Part shown: in pieces, positions 35,245 through 47,653 of the stretch | Layout of the letters: every line of letters starts with the position of its first letter | Position numbering within the stretch: the stretch's first letter is position 1 | Assembly (NCBI GenBank): GCA_020284085.1 | Contig: JACEVL010000145.1 | Span: forward strand, 1,359,983-1,423,982 | Source of the DNA: Aporrectodea caliginosa | Lineage: Eukaryota > Annelida > Clitellata > Crassiclitellata > Lumbricidae | DNA length: 64,000 nucleotides | Direction: 5' to 3' | Notes under the pieces: generated by a model | Told to the model about the DNA's origin: nothing | Database searches by the model: none | What the model saw: only the letters and a program-made list of their open reading frames with translations | Made by a program: the position numbers and the translations under genes

Positions 35245-35634
35245 GTGAACGCAAGAATTCTACCATATTCTGAGTTTCGTCTGTTTCTGCTGAATTCGAG
35301 CCATCGTAAGGACAACTTACGGCCAATCCACAAACAAGCAGCGTGCAATGCGATAAACTATCGGCGACAACAATATGGACAACAACCTTGTGACAGCAAT
35401 ATTGGGCCAAAATACCTTGAACCTTTTCAGCTGGAGGTTCTCAGGGCCAATGGATGGTCCCAGTGTGGTGTTGAAGGCTTCCTCCAAAAGAATTTCATGG
35501 ATATGATGCCAGCACGCTATGTACAGTACTTTTCTCTCCAGCAGCGTTTCTACCAAAATTCAATCTCCTTTCTTTTGTCCTGTGTTGCTGGAAGTTGTGT
35601 CAAAGCTGAGTCCTTTGATGCAATCCTTTAGGCC
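35245..35634 (+). CDS. Unidentified 128-codon open frame
   Basis: This is one of the few longer open frames that is not simple repeat and has no paralogue elsewhere in the window. The product would start 'MNARILPYSEFRLFL', is rich in Asn/Gln/Arg in its middle and has Phe/Tyr-rich stretches near residues 85-110. I recognise no domain, signal peptide or membrane segment. A minus-strand frame of 79 codons overlaps it. It could be a piece of a decayed retroelement or an exon fragment; chance is not excluded. No splice context is clear. Confidence 0.25.
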
Positions 35635-35920
35635 TCAGTCAGACACAAAAGAGTTACGCGATTTCGCGAACTCGGGCGGGCTGCATGTTGGACAGCACGG
35701 AATTAGGATGTACTGCAAAATCTCAAAATAGGTCATTACGCTGTTGTTCCCATATCAGCTCCGCCACTGCCCGTGCTTTGGTAGTGCCGAACCCCAGAGA
35801 AGACTGAGGAGTATTGCGACGCTTATCCTTTTATTATGACATTTTATTATTTATTATGTGTTACTTAGCAGTTACTAGCTAATCTTATAACCATCCCAAA
35901 ATCATAAACCTACGTAACAT

Positions 35921-36121
<201 letters not shown>

Positions 36122-36219
36122 CATACGTCAAAGTACTCAAATACGCGGCTCTGTTTACACACCTTTCAATCGTGTATTTCTAAGGCTATGTAAAATAAAA
36201 AAAATTTTATGAACCATCA

Positions 36220-36324
36220 ACTCCGCCATTGTTCGCTTTCTGACAGTGCCAGTCCCAAGCCTGAATGAAGGAGGAGGGCGAAGCTAATGGTCTTTGTTAC
36301 CACACAGAAACTACTACTACTATA
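36220..36324 (+). mobile_element. Family A retroposon with 8-bp TSD
   Basis: AACCATCA occurs at 36212-36219 and 36325-36332. The element runs ACTCCGCCATTGTTCGC to AGAAACTACTACTACTAT, 105 bp, with a small deletion in the GTCGTTAAAC part. Confidence 0.88.
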
Positions 36325-36545
36325 AACCATCAGTTCGTTTCATAACTTATCTGAAGTACGGTTAGCGTTAACGGCTCTGGTGGCCATAAGGCAATGTCGA
36401 GTAATGTAATTATGCCAACGGAAAGAGAACAATGAAAAACACTACGTAAGATCTCGCTAAACATTCGGTAATACGGATAATATTTGTCTAGACACCTTAG
36501 ATAGTTTGCTTCCGACGCTGTAAATAATCCACATTTTAATTAGAA

Positions 36546-36628
36546 GAGCTGTAATATGCCAAAAACAATCTTTGTCAGCGTGGCAACGGCCTATGTTGTC
36601 ATAAGCTGCCGTTAAACTGTGAATCCAA
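36546..36628 (+). mobile_element. Family B retroposon
   Basis: GAGCTGTAATATGCC, CAGCGTGGCAACGGCC, TAAGCTGCCGTTAAACTGTG, AATCC. It interrupts a unit shared with 5585-5650 and 41190-41260. Confidence 0.8.
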
Positions 36629-36849
36629 AGTTCGTCGCTAAAAGCCGCAAACGTGTACTCAGAAGCGCCCTCTACCGTGAAAGAGTCAACCATTCGGCAA
36701 ACTACAGAAGGAAATCAAAAAGAGAGAAATATATTACGACAACGGAGAAGAGGGCGCAAAGGTTTTAACTCGACAGTGACCTCTGGTGTGAAAATCAGTT
36801 GCTGTACTTTTTAGATTTACGGAACTATTTGGAAAGAAAAATCATATGT

Positions 36850-37975
36850 AAAAGTGTGTGCTTCACAACTCCAGCCATGTTCTAAATGGTTTACTGCCTC
36901 CTATAAAGAATTAACCGATTTGGTAGAACTGATAAGAAGGCTCAAGAGTGAAAGTGAGAAAGCAGGACTCTACTTCAATATAAAGAAGACAAAGATCATG
37001 ACAACAGAGGAGGAGGACAGTTTTGAAGTAGACGGAGAGGAAATAGAAACGGTAACTAGCTTCACATTTTTGGGATCAGTAATAGAAAAAGAGGGAAAGT
37101 GTGATATGGAAATAAATCGTAGAGTAGCGATAGGAAAAACTGCAATGAATGGTCTGGAAAAAATATGGAAGGACAAACATGTGAGTATAGACACGAAAAA
37201 AAGATTGGTGAAGGCTCTGATCATACCAACAGTAACATACGGCAGCGAGACATGGACAATGACCAAGAAAATGAGGAAAAAAGATTAACGCATGCGAAAT
37301 GTGGATATGGAGGAAGATGCAGAGAATATCATGGAAAGAGAAAAGGACCAACGATTGGGTGCGCATGAGTATCGGAATAGAGAAGGAAGAGACACTACAG
37401 CAAACAGTGCTAAGAGCAAAGTTGAGGTTCTTTGGTCATGTCATGCGATCAGATGGATTGGAAAAGGAAATGATGTTAGCATATGGAGAGGGAAGGAGAA
37501 AACAAGGACGACCAAGGAAAAAGTGGATGGACGAGATACATGAAACAACCGGAATGAATTTGGCAGAACTGAGAGATGCGACGGCGGACAGAAGGAAATG
37601 GAGAGGCTTGATCATGAAGGTCGCTAGAGTTCAAAGAACTGACAGCACAAGGTAACAAGGTATAAAGAATGTTAAGTACTCTCTCCGTCCTCGTTCACAT
37701 AACCGTGAGATCCCACATGCTGACGCATTAACCCGATGTGGTTTTATTACGCGTATCTTATTTAATTGATTTTATTACTGATCTTTCTTTTTACTATTAC
37801 CTTAATCTCATATAATCCATAGATGTCTGTTTTATTGTATTTTATGATATTTTTGACATTTGCGATTTTTGATTTTTGTGATTTGTGATTCATTACTCTA
37901 TCTGATGTTCCCGCAGTGCGTTTGCAGGCGGTTCAATAAAGCACGTACTTACTTACTTACTTAAAGAAAACGACC
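36850..37975 (+). mobile_element. (ACTT)n LINE 3' region carrying an RTE insertion
   Basis: The outer LINE reads CAGCCATGTTCTAAATGG at the left and resumes at 37671 with CTCTCCGTCCTCGTTCAC, ending GTTCAATAAAGCACG and (ACTT)n at about 37975. The minus-strand copy at 57490-57830 shows the same sequence uninterrupted. A comparable segment at 6430-6470 gives the outer empty site. Confidence 0.85.
36912..37660 (+). pseudogene. RTE-like LINE reverse transcriptase, C-terminal part
   Basis: A single-base surplus in the A-run at about 37278-37285 splits what would be one frame. The first part (to 37288) has 'NIKKTKIMTTE', 'SFTFLGSVIEKEGKCDMEI', 'LVKALIIPTVTYGSETWTM'. The second (from about 37290 to 37655) has 'LRAKLRFFGHVMRSDGLE', 'GRRKQGRPRKKWMDEI' and 'DRRKWRGLIMK'. 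These are the thumb and C-terminal parts of RTE-clade LINE proteins. Endonuclease and the catalytic YADD are missing because of 5' truncation. TSD TATAAAGAAT at 36902-36911 and 37661-37670. It is otherwise well kept, so it is probably young. Confidence 0.92.
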
Positions 37976-38630
37976 AACGGATTTCATTAGATACCTTTTA
38001 AACGATATCTTACGCGCTATATATAATTTTCAACGCAATTTTTGTTCGGTTACAGGCTCGAGATCTATGTTAACGAGTGTTTCAGCCAAAAGACATTGTG
38101 AAGCAATGGACGACATTTAATTAAAAGAAATAAATTATTACGTAATATATCGCTAAACAGTTAAAACTATGGACAATATTAAACTCTGTTTAGACACCTT
38201 AATTAATTTGTTTGATGTCATGTCGCTTCACCTCCGGACTATTCACCTCTGGGAGCTTTCACCTATAGGGGTATTCACCTCCACTCTCATAATAATTATT
38301 AATTAACCTTAAGCGCGTAACAAATCGAATAAAATAATAAGACAAGAGAGTGACTTTAATTAACTGCCTACGAAAGGAAAACCGTGAGAAATGTTCAAAT
38401 GTATTTTTTCCATCCACGTCAACATAATTGAATCTCAAAAGATGTCGTTACGCCTTTTGTTCCAATCTCCAACGCCTCCACTGCCCCTCTTTGTAATTTT
38501 TAAAAGCACTATGTAATCGGTTTGTGAAGAAGGTTTCTGATTCTGTAACAGATAACAATACTGGACTTATTTATAACAAGGTTTAACGTCGTCATATGAC
38601 ATCAAAGGTCGTTGACGACAATTTAAAACA
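37976..38630 (+). repeat. Background monomers
   Basis: Box i at about 37989 (AGATACCTTTTAAACG) and 38190 (GTTTAGACACCTTAATT), 200 bp apart, with GCGCTATATATAA after the first. A short stretch with four TTCACCT repeats (38228-38280) follows. No gene. Confidence 0.6.
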
Positions 38631-39720
38631 TATACATATACAGTGCAGTGAAATGAATTCATAGCGTCCAAAAGACACCATTTAAGACTGTCCAAACACA
38701 ACCTTGAAATGTCATTAGTGTTCATTGTTTAACAACATAAAAAAACAAATACAATTCATAAATATACAATTTGATACATGCAATTTGGTATCTGATGCAA
38801 ATTCAACAATATTTAGCAGCAATTGTCGTATACAAGAAATGTTTCTTAAAATTAATAAATTAATTCTTGATCACAATTCCTAATGCACATTTACTTCTTA
38901 ATCTATTTCAATAACATTTATTTTACAAAATTTAAATGACACGAAATTTTAACATGAAGTTCTTATTCCACTTTCGAATTTTTAAGAAGTCATCAATCAG
39001 TAAAATCAAGCATTATTAAAGAAATATATTCAAACAGTGAATATGACAATTCGTTATCATTTATTATGCTACTGCGTTGATCATAAAAGAGAACCGAAAC
39101 TTCATCCGAGATTTTCAATGTATTACATTTAATGTTCTTAATACAGCTTGATTGATATTTGTCACACATACAAGTAAGACATGAAGTTTGTAATTTTTTG
39201 GTACATTTTACGGAAATATTTAATAATTTCAATCACACAGTATTATCATAATATATGCAAATAGTTAGAACAGGACTCTAAAATATCCATAGCATGTATA
39301 TTATAGCACATCCAACAAAAGTCTACAAACGAGCATAACCATAGAATAAAGTTTATAAGAAACATCATATCAAATTATGATTATGACATCTGATGCTATC
39401 AAACAAATACTTAGCATAAGTTTTGACACATAAGTGTAAAAGTGTAATCATTTTCTATTACAGATTTCAGCATATTTGACAACTTTGTTCTGAAATGAGA
39501 TTCACAATCTCCTTTGTTTAAAATGTTTAAATCTTTGAGGACAAATTCTAATGTTATCAACAGGAGCATGAGATTTTTGACACATATAATCAATGAGAAT
39601 TTTTTTAACAATATTATAGAAAGAGTAACATACACATTTAAAAAATAAAACACAACTTTCCTAGCCTATACCATAATGTACATTTAATTAACTGATTTCA
39701 TACACAAATTTTGCTCTGAG
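38630..39720. other. AT-rich island without repeats of the window
   Basis: This 1.1 kb differs from its surroundings: strongly AT-rich, no boxes, no known element ends. Two minus-strand frames (38993-39232, 79 codons; 39411-39653, 80 codons) have Leu/Ile/Lys/Asn-rich products without known motifs, which AT-rich DNA gives by chance. It may be unique intergenic DNA, a UTR or part of an unknown insertion. Confidence 0.4.
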
Positions 39721-40385
39721 GAAACTGTAAGCGTCCTCTGGACACATCGTCCAGTTCTTCAAATTCAGCTGATACCGGGCAACAATACAATACCGGACTA
39801 CGCTGCCGCTTATATTTATAGGAGGAAGGACAATTTTAAAACAGGTGTGTAATAATGTTCCTCGCAATGTTAACTACACGATATTTATCGAAAACCGTAA
39901 AAATCGATAAACATCATCAAAGACTACCTTATCAAATTTCATGCGCCATTTTCGGTGTTTAATTCTCATCTAAAATGCCGCTGACGATTGTACAGAGTCG
40001 AAATCTATTGGTCGAAATATTAATAGAAGCAAATAGTACGATTAATAGATTTGAGTGCTTTTCAACATTTTGCTATGTGTTCAACAAATCGCACACGGCA
40101 ATAGCTGTAGTTTCCTGTGCCTTAACGACGCCCTATGATTGCCCTCAAACTCTAGCAAAGGTTCGATCTGTATTATTCCACATGAACGTTGGAAGTGTTA
40201 AAAATAATTGCTGTCGCCCACTTTTGTTACCAAAAGATGTCGTTAAACTGTAGAATTAATCCAATCCTTGGCCTTCAACATGTATTTTAGGGTTGCATTA
40301 TGCCACAGCCTACGAAAAAACGTGAGAAATGTTCAAATATGTATATGTTTCAAGAGATTTGGATGCCTAAAGATGTCGTTACGCT

Positions 40386-40746
40386 TCAAGCTGGCACTCC
40401 TCATGTACAGAGCATGCACAGATCATCTCCCTTCCTACTTGTCTTCTATGGTAACACCTTGCAACTCTGTTAAAGGTCGCTCCTCTCTTCGATCAGCATC
40501 TGCTGGAAAGTATGTTGTTCCTGGTACTTGTCTTGTCTTTTGCCGGCGTTCATTCACAGTTGCCGGTCCTTCCATTTGGAACTCTCTACCTCCTCATGTT
40601 CGCAACTCTCTTAGCGAGACTGTCTTTCGGTCTAAACTCAAAACTTACCCCTTCCAGTCTTATGGATCTTAATCGTTGCCCGGCTTCAATGTGCAGTTCT
40701 GAACTTTGTAAGGAGGACATTATCAAATTACAGTTGTATTGTATTG
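40386..40746 (+). mobile_element. LINE C-terminus insertion (CR1/L2-like)
   Basis: In one frame: 'FKLALLMYRACTDHLPSYL', then 'RRSFTVAGPSIWNSLPPHV' and 'SETVFRSKLKTYPF', stop at about 40672. This is the standard C-terminal tail of CR1/L2-like LINEs. A (GTATT)n-type tail follows. TACGCT at 40380-40385 and 40747-40752 is the TSD, and the paralogues near 8948 and 13425 have the uninterrupted sequence. Confidence 0.9.
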
Positions 40747-41261
40747 TACGCTGTTTGATCCAATCTCCAATTCCGCCACCGCCCGTACTTTGGTAGTTCC
40801 CAACCCAAGAGAAGTTTAAAAAAGGAGAGCAAGGCTAATCTTTCTCGTCAAGATACAGCGTTGTTAAACAGTAATTAACTAATCGTTATTTTTATTCGAA
40901 GATGAAAACATACGTCAGATATCTCATGTCAGCGCACACAAATACACAGCTGCGTTTAAACACCTTTAAATCGGGTATTTCTGCGTCTATATAAAAAGTT
41001 CGTTTAGACTACGCTTCTCAGACTAAGTTAACGTAAATATGGCAGCTATAAAACAAACAATAGACACTACTTATTTCATAAATGGAACACTTTTGGTAAG
41101 ATGTCGCTAAACATTTTGATACACTGCTAATATTGGCTCTATTCGATGTCGATAGAGCCTAGACTCACAACAAAGGCTTACGTTAGATTCTGTCTAGACA
41201 CCTTAGATAATTTGCTTCCGACGCTGTTAATAATCGAAATTTTACTCCCCCAGTTTTTCGC

Positions 41262-41358
41262 TTTCTGACAATCCCAGTCCCAAGCCTGGATGAAGGAGGA
41301 GGGCGACGCTAATGGTCTTTGTAATCACACAGTGTCGTTAAAGTGAAACTACTACTGC
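41262..41358 (+). mobile_element. Family A retroposon
   Basis: CCCAGTCCCAAGCCTGGATG, AAGGAGGAGGGCGACGC, CACAGTGTCGTTAAAGTG, (ACT)n. The head has diverged. Confidence 0.7.
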
Positions 41359-41375
41359 TGCTTAGTCGCATAAAA

Positions 41376-41456
41376 GAGCCGTAATATGCCAAAAATAATT
41401 TCTGTCCACGGCAACGGCCTAATTTGTCATAAGCTGTAGTTAAACTCAGGATCCAA
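41376..41456 (+). mobile_element. Family B retroposon
   Basis: GAGCCGTAATATGCC, CACGGCAACGGCC, TAAGCTGTAGTTAAACTC, AGGATCCAAG. It lies only 17 bp after a family A copy. Confidence 0.75.
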
Positions 41457-41993
41457 GCATCCCGAAGCTAGGATAAAAGAGGGCGACGTCAATCATTTCT
41501 GTTATGACATTGCATCGTTAGTTAGAAACTACCATGGCAAGTCAAAGGCGATCAAGAATGAACGGTAGTGTTCGGAAGCGTATTAAACCCAAAGTGGAAG
41601 AGCTGATCATCCAAATAAATTGTAACGGAAGAGGCGCGAAACTTACAATAGACGTCGCACTCAGAAGCGCCCTCTATTGTGAAAGAGTCAAACACTCGGC
41701 AAACTAGTAACGAAATAAAACAAGAGGGAAATGTATTGCTTCAAAGGAGAAGAAAGCCCATTGTGTCATTGCCTACGAAAAGAAAAAGGATTTAACTCGT
41801 CAGCGTGCTCTAATATGAAAATCGATTGTTGGCCAGAAAACGTTTTACTAATTAGATAATTATTATGGAACTATTTCGAAAAGAAAATCGTATGGCAAAC
41901 GTGGTAAAGCACTTAGACTCGCGGCTTTGTTTAGACACCTTTTAATCGGTTTTAAAAACAACAATATAGGCCCTAAGCTTTTCGTTAAATCAC

Positions 41994-42079
41994 AAAAGAG
42001 CTGTAATAAGCCAAAGCTAATCTTTGTCGGCGGAAACGGCCTATGTTGTCATAAGCTGCCGTTAAACTGTGGATCCATC
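41994..42079 (+). mobile_element. Family B retroposon, 86 bp, 11-bp TSD
   Basis: CGTTAAATCAC at 41983-41993 and 42080-42090. The other two copies of the segment (about 10343 and 45118) contain this target once and uninterrupted. The insertion therefore postdates the triplication. Confidence 0.95.
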
Positions 42080-43520
42080 CGTTAAATCACCATTGAAATT
42101 CTCCATTCTGATCCTGCAAAGCAAGCTCGATGTTAACGACCTTGGCAGCCGTAAGGCATTGCTGAAAGATGACAACACGACCGAAATATATGACAACGAC
42201 AAAGAAGAAGGAGGCGCTAAATAAATAGCTGTATAGGTAGATAATCTTTTTAACGCAGCGTCCTTAAGCAGCAACTAGCAACCAATCGGCAGCTTTTCAA
42301 CAGGCGTCGTAGTCAACGGTCAACTAGTCAACGAGCAACCCTTCGCTAGTGGATGCAGGACACTGTAAATTGTGACAATTGCGACACCTCTAAAGGACCG
42401 TCCCCGAGACCGTGACACATTTCCTGATATTGTGCTGAAAGCAGACGACACTGCAGTTGAGACTTCGAGACGAATGCCGCCCTCAACAGCTGACCTACAC
42501 TATTCGGACAATGCTAACACACCCCAACTGCCTGGACTGCATCTATAAATATCTTAAAGCTATAAAGAAAACCTGCGTCTGTTAGGTTGTATAAGACGGT
42601 GATATTAAAAAAATTAGCTGTATTAAGCCAAAATTATTTCGGTCGAAGTCAAAATGTTGCCCTAAGACGTCGTTAAACCCTGGATCCATCCAATGACTGC
42701 ATTGGTCCAAGGACCGAAGTATGTAGAGTGCGGGCAACGTTAACGGGACTGGCGGCCATAAGACGTTGCTAGACAACGGACACCACTTCTACTGCTAATG
42801 GGAGAAGACATTTTAAATTTTAAAGAAAGATGTCGAAAAAGCAATCCAACTTATCACTCCACTTTGACACCTTTAAATCGTTTCTTTCGAACATCATATA
42901 TAGGCAGATATCGTTCAATTGTAATACATGTATGCTTTGTTAGTTAATTAATTAAATTTGTCAGGACATAATAATCACAGACAGTATGAGATGAACTACT
43001 TTATGTTGCAAAATATTGAATATTAGTGAAATTGTAAAGCTCCGTTTCAACATCCTTAATGGTGTCGTTCGGATGCTATAAGTTTCTGGTTCTGATTGTA
43101 TTGTATATTTTCTGTATTGTCGTCAACGACCTTTGATGTCATAAGACGACGTTAAACTGTTGTTTAAAAAAAATTGATAATCATGAAAATTGTCAGTACA
43201 TAATGATCACAGGACAGTACGAGATGAACTGCTTTATGTTGCAAAAATATTGAATATTAGTGAAATTGTAAAGCTCCGTTTGACACCTTTAAAGGTGTCT
43301 TTCGGATGCTATAGGTTTCTGGTTCTGATTGTATTGTATTTATTTTCCGTATTGTCGTCAACGACCTTTGATGTCATAAGACGACGTTAAACTATGGTGA
43401 AATAAATAATAAATTGATAATCACTTTAAGGTGCCGATTGTTTAAGGAAGGTCGACGTTAACGGCCCTGGAAGCCATAAGACGTTGTTAAACAATGGAAC
43501 AGAAAACGTTACCTGAGATT

Positions 43521-43833
43521 AGGGTGTGACCGATTGGCAATTTTTCCCGATTTCTTATTCCGGATAGTTGGCCTGCTTTTTCGCCGATTCCGGATTGGAT
43601 CCGATTAATCGGCAATATTCATTTTAGTTTTTATTTCTAGACACTGTTTGCAACTGAAAAGCCCCACTGTCCGCCATTTTGCTGATGCATCGACTCCCAA
43701 TTTTATAATTTTACACGGACTTTTAATGATAAAGATCAAAGATTACCGCAGGAGGTCGCCAAAACAGGTTAATCGGTCCACGGCAAAAATCGGCGCAAAA
43801 ACCGATTTCCGATTCAAGAATCGGTCACACCCT
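43521..43833. mobile_element. MITE with ACCGATT termini, copy 2
   Basis: Ends AGGGTGTGACCGATTGGC and AATCGGTCACACCCT. 313 bp, uninterrupted. An internal CGATTCCGG / GATCCGATTAATCGG block makes it rich in CGAT. Confidence 0.85.
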
Positions 43834-44588
43834 ACTTGAGGTGTCGATAAATATTCAAAACTACGGTTAACACTGATCTCTCAAATAGTGTGTTTCTGAA
43901 GTTACCATTATAATTGTAATTTTTTCATATACCAACTGCGAGAGCTGCTTCAACTATTTTCGCTCAATGGTAGTAGCAGTAGTAGTAGTAGTTTCTGTTT
44001 AGTAGTAACCCTTAGTTTATATACAATGTCGCTATGATAACAACGGCTAGCGTTATAGGCTACTATGCCTAGATATCTTAGATAGTTTGTTTCCGACGCT
44101 GTTAACAATCACAATTTTCTCTCAGTCGCTTTCAGCCAGTACTCTGGTAGTGCCAGGCCGAAGCTACGGTTAAGGAGGGGCGACGCCAATCATCTCTGTT
44201 ATGACAATGAGTCGTTAATTAGAAACTACTATATTACATCACAAAGGATGAGCGTTAGTCTTCGGTTGAGTCTAAAACCCAAAGTATAAAAGTTGATCGT
44301 TTATCAAAAACTGCAACAAAAGAGGCGCAACACTTTCAATAGACAATAGATATCGCATAGACGCAAACGTCGCACTCAGAAGCGCCCTCTGCCATGAATG
44401 ATTCAACCACTCCGCAGACTACAGAATGGATTCAAACAATTTACAATAGAGGCCGCACTCAGAAGCGCCCTCTACTGTGAAAGTGTCAACTTCTCGTCGA
44501 ACTCGAGAACGAAATAAAAAAGAGGAAAATATATTACTACACCGGAGAAGAAAGAGCAAAGGTTTTAACTCGATAGCGTCCTCTAGTG

Positions 44589-44948
44589 CAGTGCTTCCCA
44601 AACATTTCAGTGTCACGGACCGGCAGGAATTAACTTTCAGTGTCACGGACCGGCAAGAATTTTTCCACTGCGTTAGGACCGGTGTCAAAATTAATTAATT
44701 ATTTCTCTCTTTCGTTTTCGATCACTCAAATTCATCAAACATTGATTTCTATGCATGTTTAGCTAATTATATGACTCTTGCTCTTTAAATGCTATCCTAA
44801 TAAGTCTTTTTGTTATGACTTTTAAAAATAAATAGTCATTTCTTGATTCCGAGACAATTTGACCAGTTTCTTGACTCACTTTGCGGACCGGCAACTGAGG
44901 GCTCGCGGACCGGCACCGGTCCGCGGACCACCACTTTGGGAAGCACTG
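44589..44948. mobile_element. hAT MITE (CAGTGCTTCCCAAAC ends)
   Basis: Left CAGTGCTTCCCAAAC, right TTTGGGAAGCACTG; flanks CTCTAGTG (44581-44588) and CTCTAGTA (44949-44956), an 8-bp TSD with one mismatch. Internal CACGGACCGGCA motifs recur near both ends. Copy 1 (about 10190) has CCTCTAGTGCGAAAATC uninterrupted. No coding sequence. Confidence 0.9.
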
Positions 44949-45429
44949 CTCTAGTATGAAAATCAATAGTTGTCCAGAAAACGTTGTACTACTTGGATGT
45001 ATAGAGCTCTTGGGAAAAGAAAATCTTATGCCAAACGTGGTAAAGCACGTAAATCCGCAGCTTTATTTAGACACCTTTTAATCAGTTTTTGAAACACAAT
45101 ATAAATATGCTATTTTCGTTAAATCACCATTAAATTTCCACTCTGACTCTGCGAAGCAAGCTCGACATTAACGACATTGTCAGCCGTAAGGCATACTAAA
45201 CAAATGACAACATGACCGAAATATATAGCAGCGACATTGAAAAAGGAGGCGCTAAATAAATAGCTTAAATGGTATATAATCCTTTTTACGCAACGTCCTT
45301 AAACAGCAACTAGACACCAATCGGCAGCTTTTCAACAGGCGTCGTAGTCAACGGTCAACTAGTCAACGAGCAACCCTTCGCCTACTGGATGCAGGACATT
45401 GTAAATTGCGACAATTGAGAATTTGCGAC

Positions 45430-46614
45430 TATACCGCGCAGCCGATCGAGTCGATTGATCGAGTCGATCGTAAACTCGGCCAAGTCGAGTCGATCGTTTT
45501 TTCCTCGACTTGACTCGACTCTGAAATATTAGACTTACCATTTTTCACAAAATGACAGACCTTATGATACAATGAAGTAGGCTAATTCTGTGTAAACACA
45601 CGACTACCGTATGAACCTAATATTATAAAGTTCAGTGCAAATAATGAATCTTTTTGGCACTTTAATTCTTATTAGTGGAAGTTATAGATACTTTTTCACA
45701 GTTTTACGGTGAAAATTGGAGCGATTAAGATGCGTTAAGAATGCCGTAGTTGCAGGAAAGTTTAGCTCTGTAGTCAGTAACGATGATCTCAAAACGTTCG
45801 AAAGCCTGTACGTTGGAACAAGACTGAATGCGTCGACTTCTCATTCGGACGTGTGGCAACATTTTGGTCCACTCTACAGCGAGTATTAATGGGAGCCGCA
45901 GCTGCCGCCCACGATTCATATATTTGCCCTAGTCGTCCTATCTTTTTCAAAACCAAAAATGCCTACATTGTTACCTTCATGATTGGAAATGTCAATAAAT
46001 GAAATGCAATTAGCGTCATGTGGATTCGTGTGAAAATACTTGCAATTTTAGTAGACGATTTCGAGCATTTGTATGTCTGCAATCTGGAGCATATGCTGAA
46101 CTGTGACAGAACCCTCCAAGAGGTTCCAAGCCTGAACCTCTAGCTAACTTCAGTCATCGTGAGAAGTCTCAAGTTTCTTGAACTAACTCTAATTCATTAC
46201 GAAGATTTATATAGCGCCTCAGCAAGGATGTGATATAGACATTACAATCATGTCCTCTTGCCGACGGATTAAGCTAGGCTTAATCCTTGCAAGTCAACCA
46301 CAGTCACACACGATATCATTATAGTGCCTGAATTGTTACTTACCAGTTCAATTACAGTTTGACAGTTTGAGGAAGAGTATGCAATTGAAATTCATGAGTA
46401 GGCCTAATTTAGGAACTGGAATCTAAGAATGCAACAGTCGTCAGCAATTTTGGCCAAGACACTACAGTCCAAGTCGACGAAGTCGATCGAGTCGATCATC
46501 GTCCGAGTCAAGTCCATCGAGTCGTCGAAAGGTCGGCGAGACGACGAAGTCGATTGAATCGTCGGCCGAGCCAAGTCGATCGTTTACACGCGACTCGATC
46601 GACTGCGGGGTATA
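45430..46614. mobile_element. Unclassified TIR element rich in TCGATCGAG
   Basis: It begins TATACCGCGCAGCCGATCGA and ends with the near-inverse, CGATCGACTGCGGGGTATA. AATTTGCGAC stands directly outside both ends (45420-45429 and 46615-46624). The first 110 bp and last 170 bp are arrays of GTCGATCGA / GAGTCGA motifs. The middle (about 45550-46430) is ordinary DNA with frames up to 64 codons and a LINE-tail-like piece at about 46195-46225. The 10-bp duplication could fit a Mutator-like element. No transposase is seen. Confidence 0.85.
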
Positions 46615-47254
46615 AATTTGCGACACCTGTAACGGACCGTTCCCGAAACCGTGACACATTTCCTGATATTGTGCTGAAAGCAGACATCACTGCAATTAAG
46701 ACTTCAAGATGCATGCCGCCATTAACGGAAAATGCTAACACACCCGAACTGCCTGGACAGCATCTATAAATATCTTAAAGCTATAAAGAAAACCTGCATC
46801 TGTTATGTTGTTGATACGGTGATTTTAAAAATATAAGCTGTATTAAGCCAAAATTATTTCGGTCGAAGTCAAAATGCCTTTGTTGCCCTAAGATATCGTT
46901 AAATTCTGGATCCATCCAATTAGTGTATTGGTCCAAGGACCGAAGTATGTACAGTAGAGTGCGGGAAACGTTAACGGGACTGGCGCCATAAGACGTTGCT
47001 AAAAAAAGGACACCACTTCTAATGCTAATGGGAGAAGAAACTCAAAATTTTACAAGAAGATGTCGATAAAGCAATCCAACTTATCACTCCACTTAGACAC
47101 CTTTAATCGTTTCTTTCGAAAATTATATATAGGCAGATATCGCTCAATTGATAATCACTTTAAGGTGCCGATTGTTTAAGGAAGGTCGACGTTAACGGCC
47201 CTGGAAGCCATAAGACGTTGTTAAACAATGGAACAGAAAACTTTACCTGAGATT

Positions 47255-47653
47255 AGGGTGTGACCGATTGGCAATTTTTCCCGATTTCTTATTCCGGATA
47301 GTTGGCCTGCTTTTTCGCCGATTCCGGATTGGATCCGATTAATCGAAAATATTTATTTTTATTTTATTCTAAGCACTGTTTGCCACTCAATAGCGCGACT
47401 GCCCGCCGTTTTGTTGATGCGCCGACTCATAATTTTATTATTAAATTTTACACGGACTTTTAATGATGAAGATTACGGATTACCGCAGGAGGTCGCCCAA
47501 ACAGGTTGCTATTTTTGTATTAATGAAAAAATAAATTGCTTTTGGTCAAAAATATCACTTCATTTGCTATTTTGTAGTAAGGGATGCCGATTAATCGGTC
47601 CAGGGCTAAAATCGGCGCAAATCGAATTCCGATTCAAAAATTGGTCACACCCT
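47255..47653. mobile_element. MITE with ACCGATT termini, copy 3
   Basis: Same ends as at 43521-43833. Its centre keeps about 85 bp that copy 2 lacks (GAAAAAATAAATTGCTTTTG), also present in copy 1. Confidence 0.85.

Larger units (their letters stand above)
41460..43850 (+). repeat. Segmental triplication, copy 2
   Basis: Aligned with 9830-11930 and 44130-47700. This copy has a family B insertion at 41994-42079 and an extra internal repeat at 42960-43430, where GGTGTCKTTCGGATGCTATA occurs twice about 245 bp apart. Confidence 0.85.

Noticed and set aside
43281..43298. T-box transcription factor palindrome
   Set aside because: AGGTGT half-sites are present in GACACCTTTAAAGGTGTC, but the spacing differs from the known site and the sequence is part of the repeated unit; kept only as part of the unit description.
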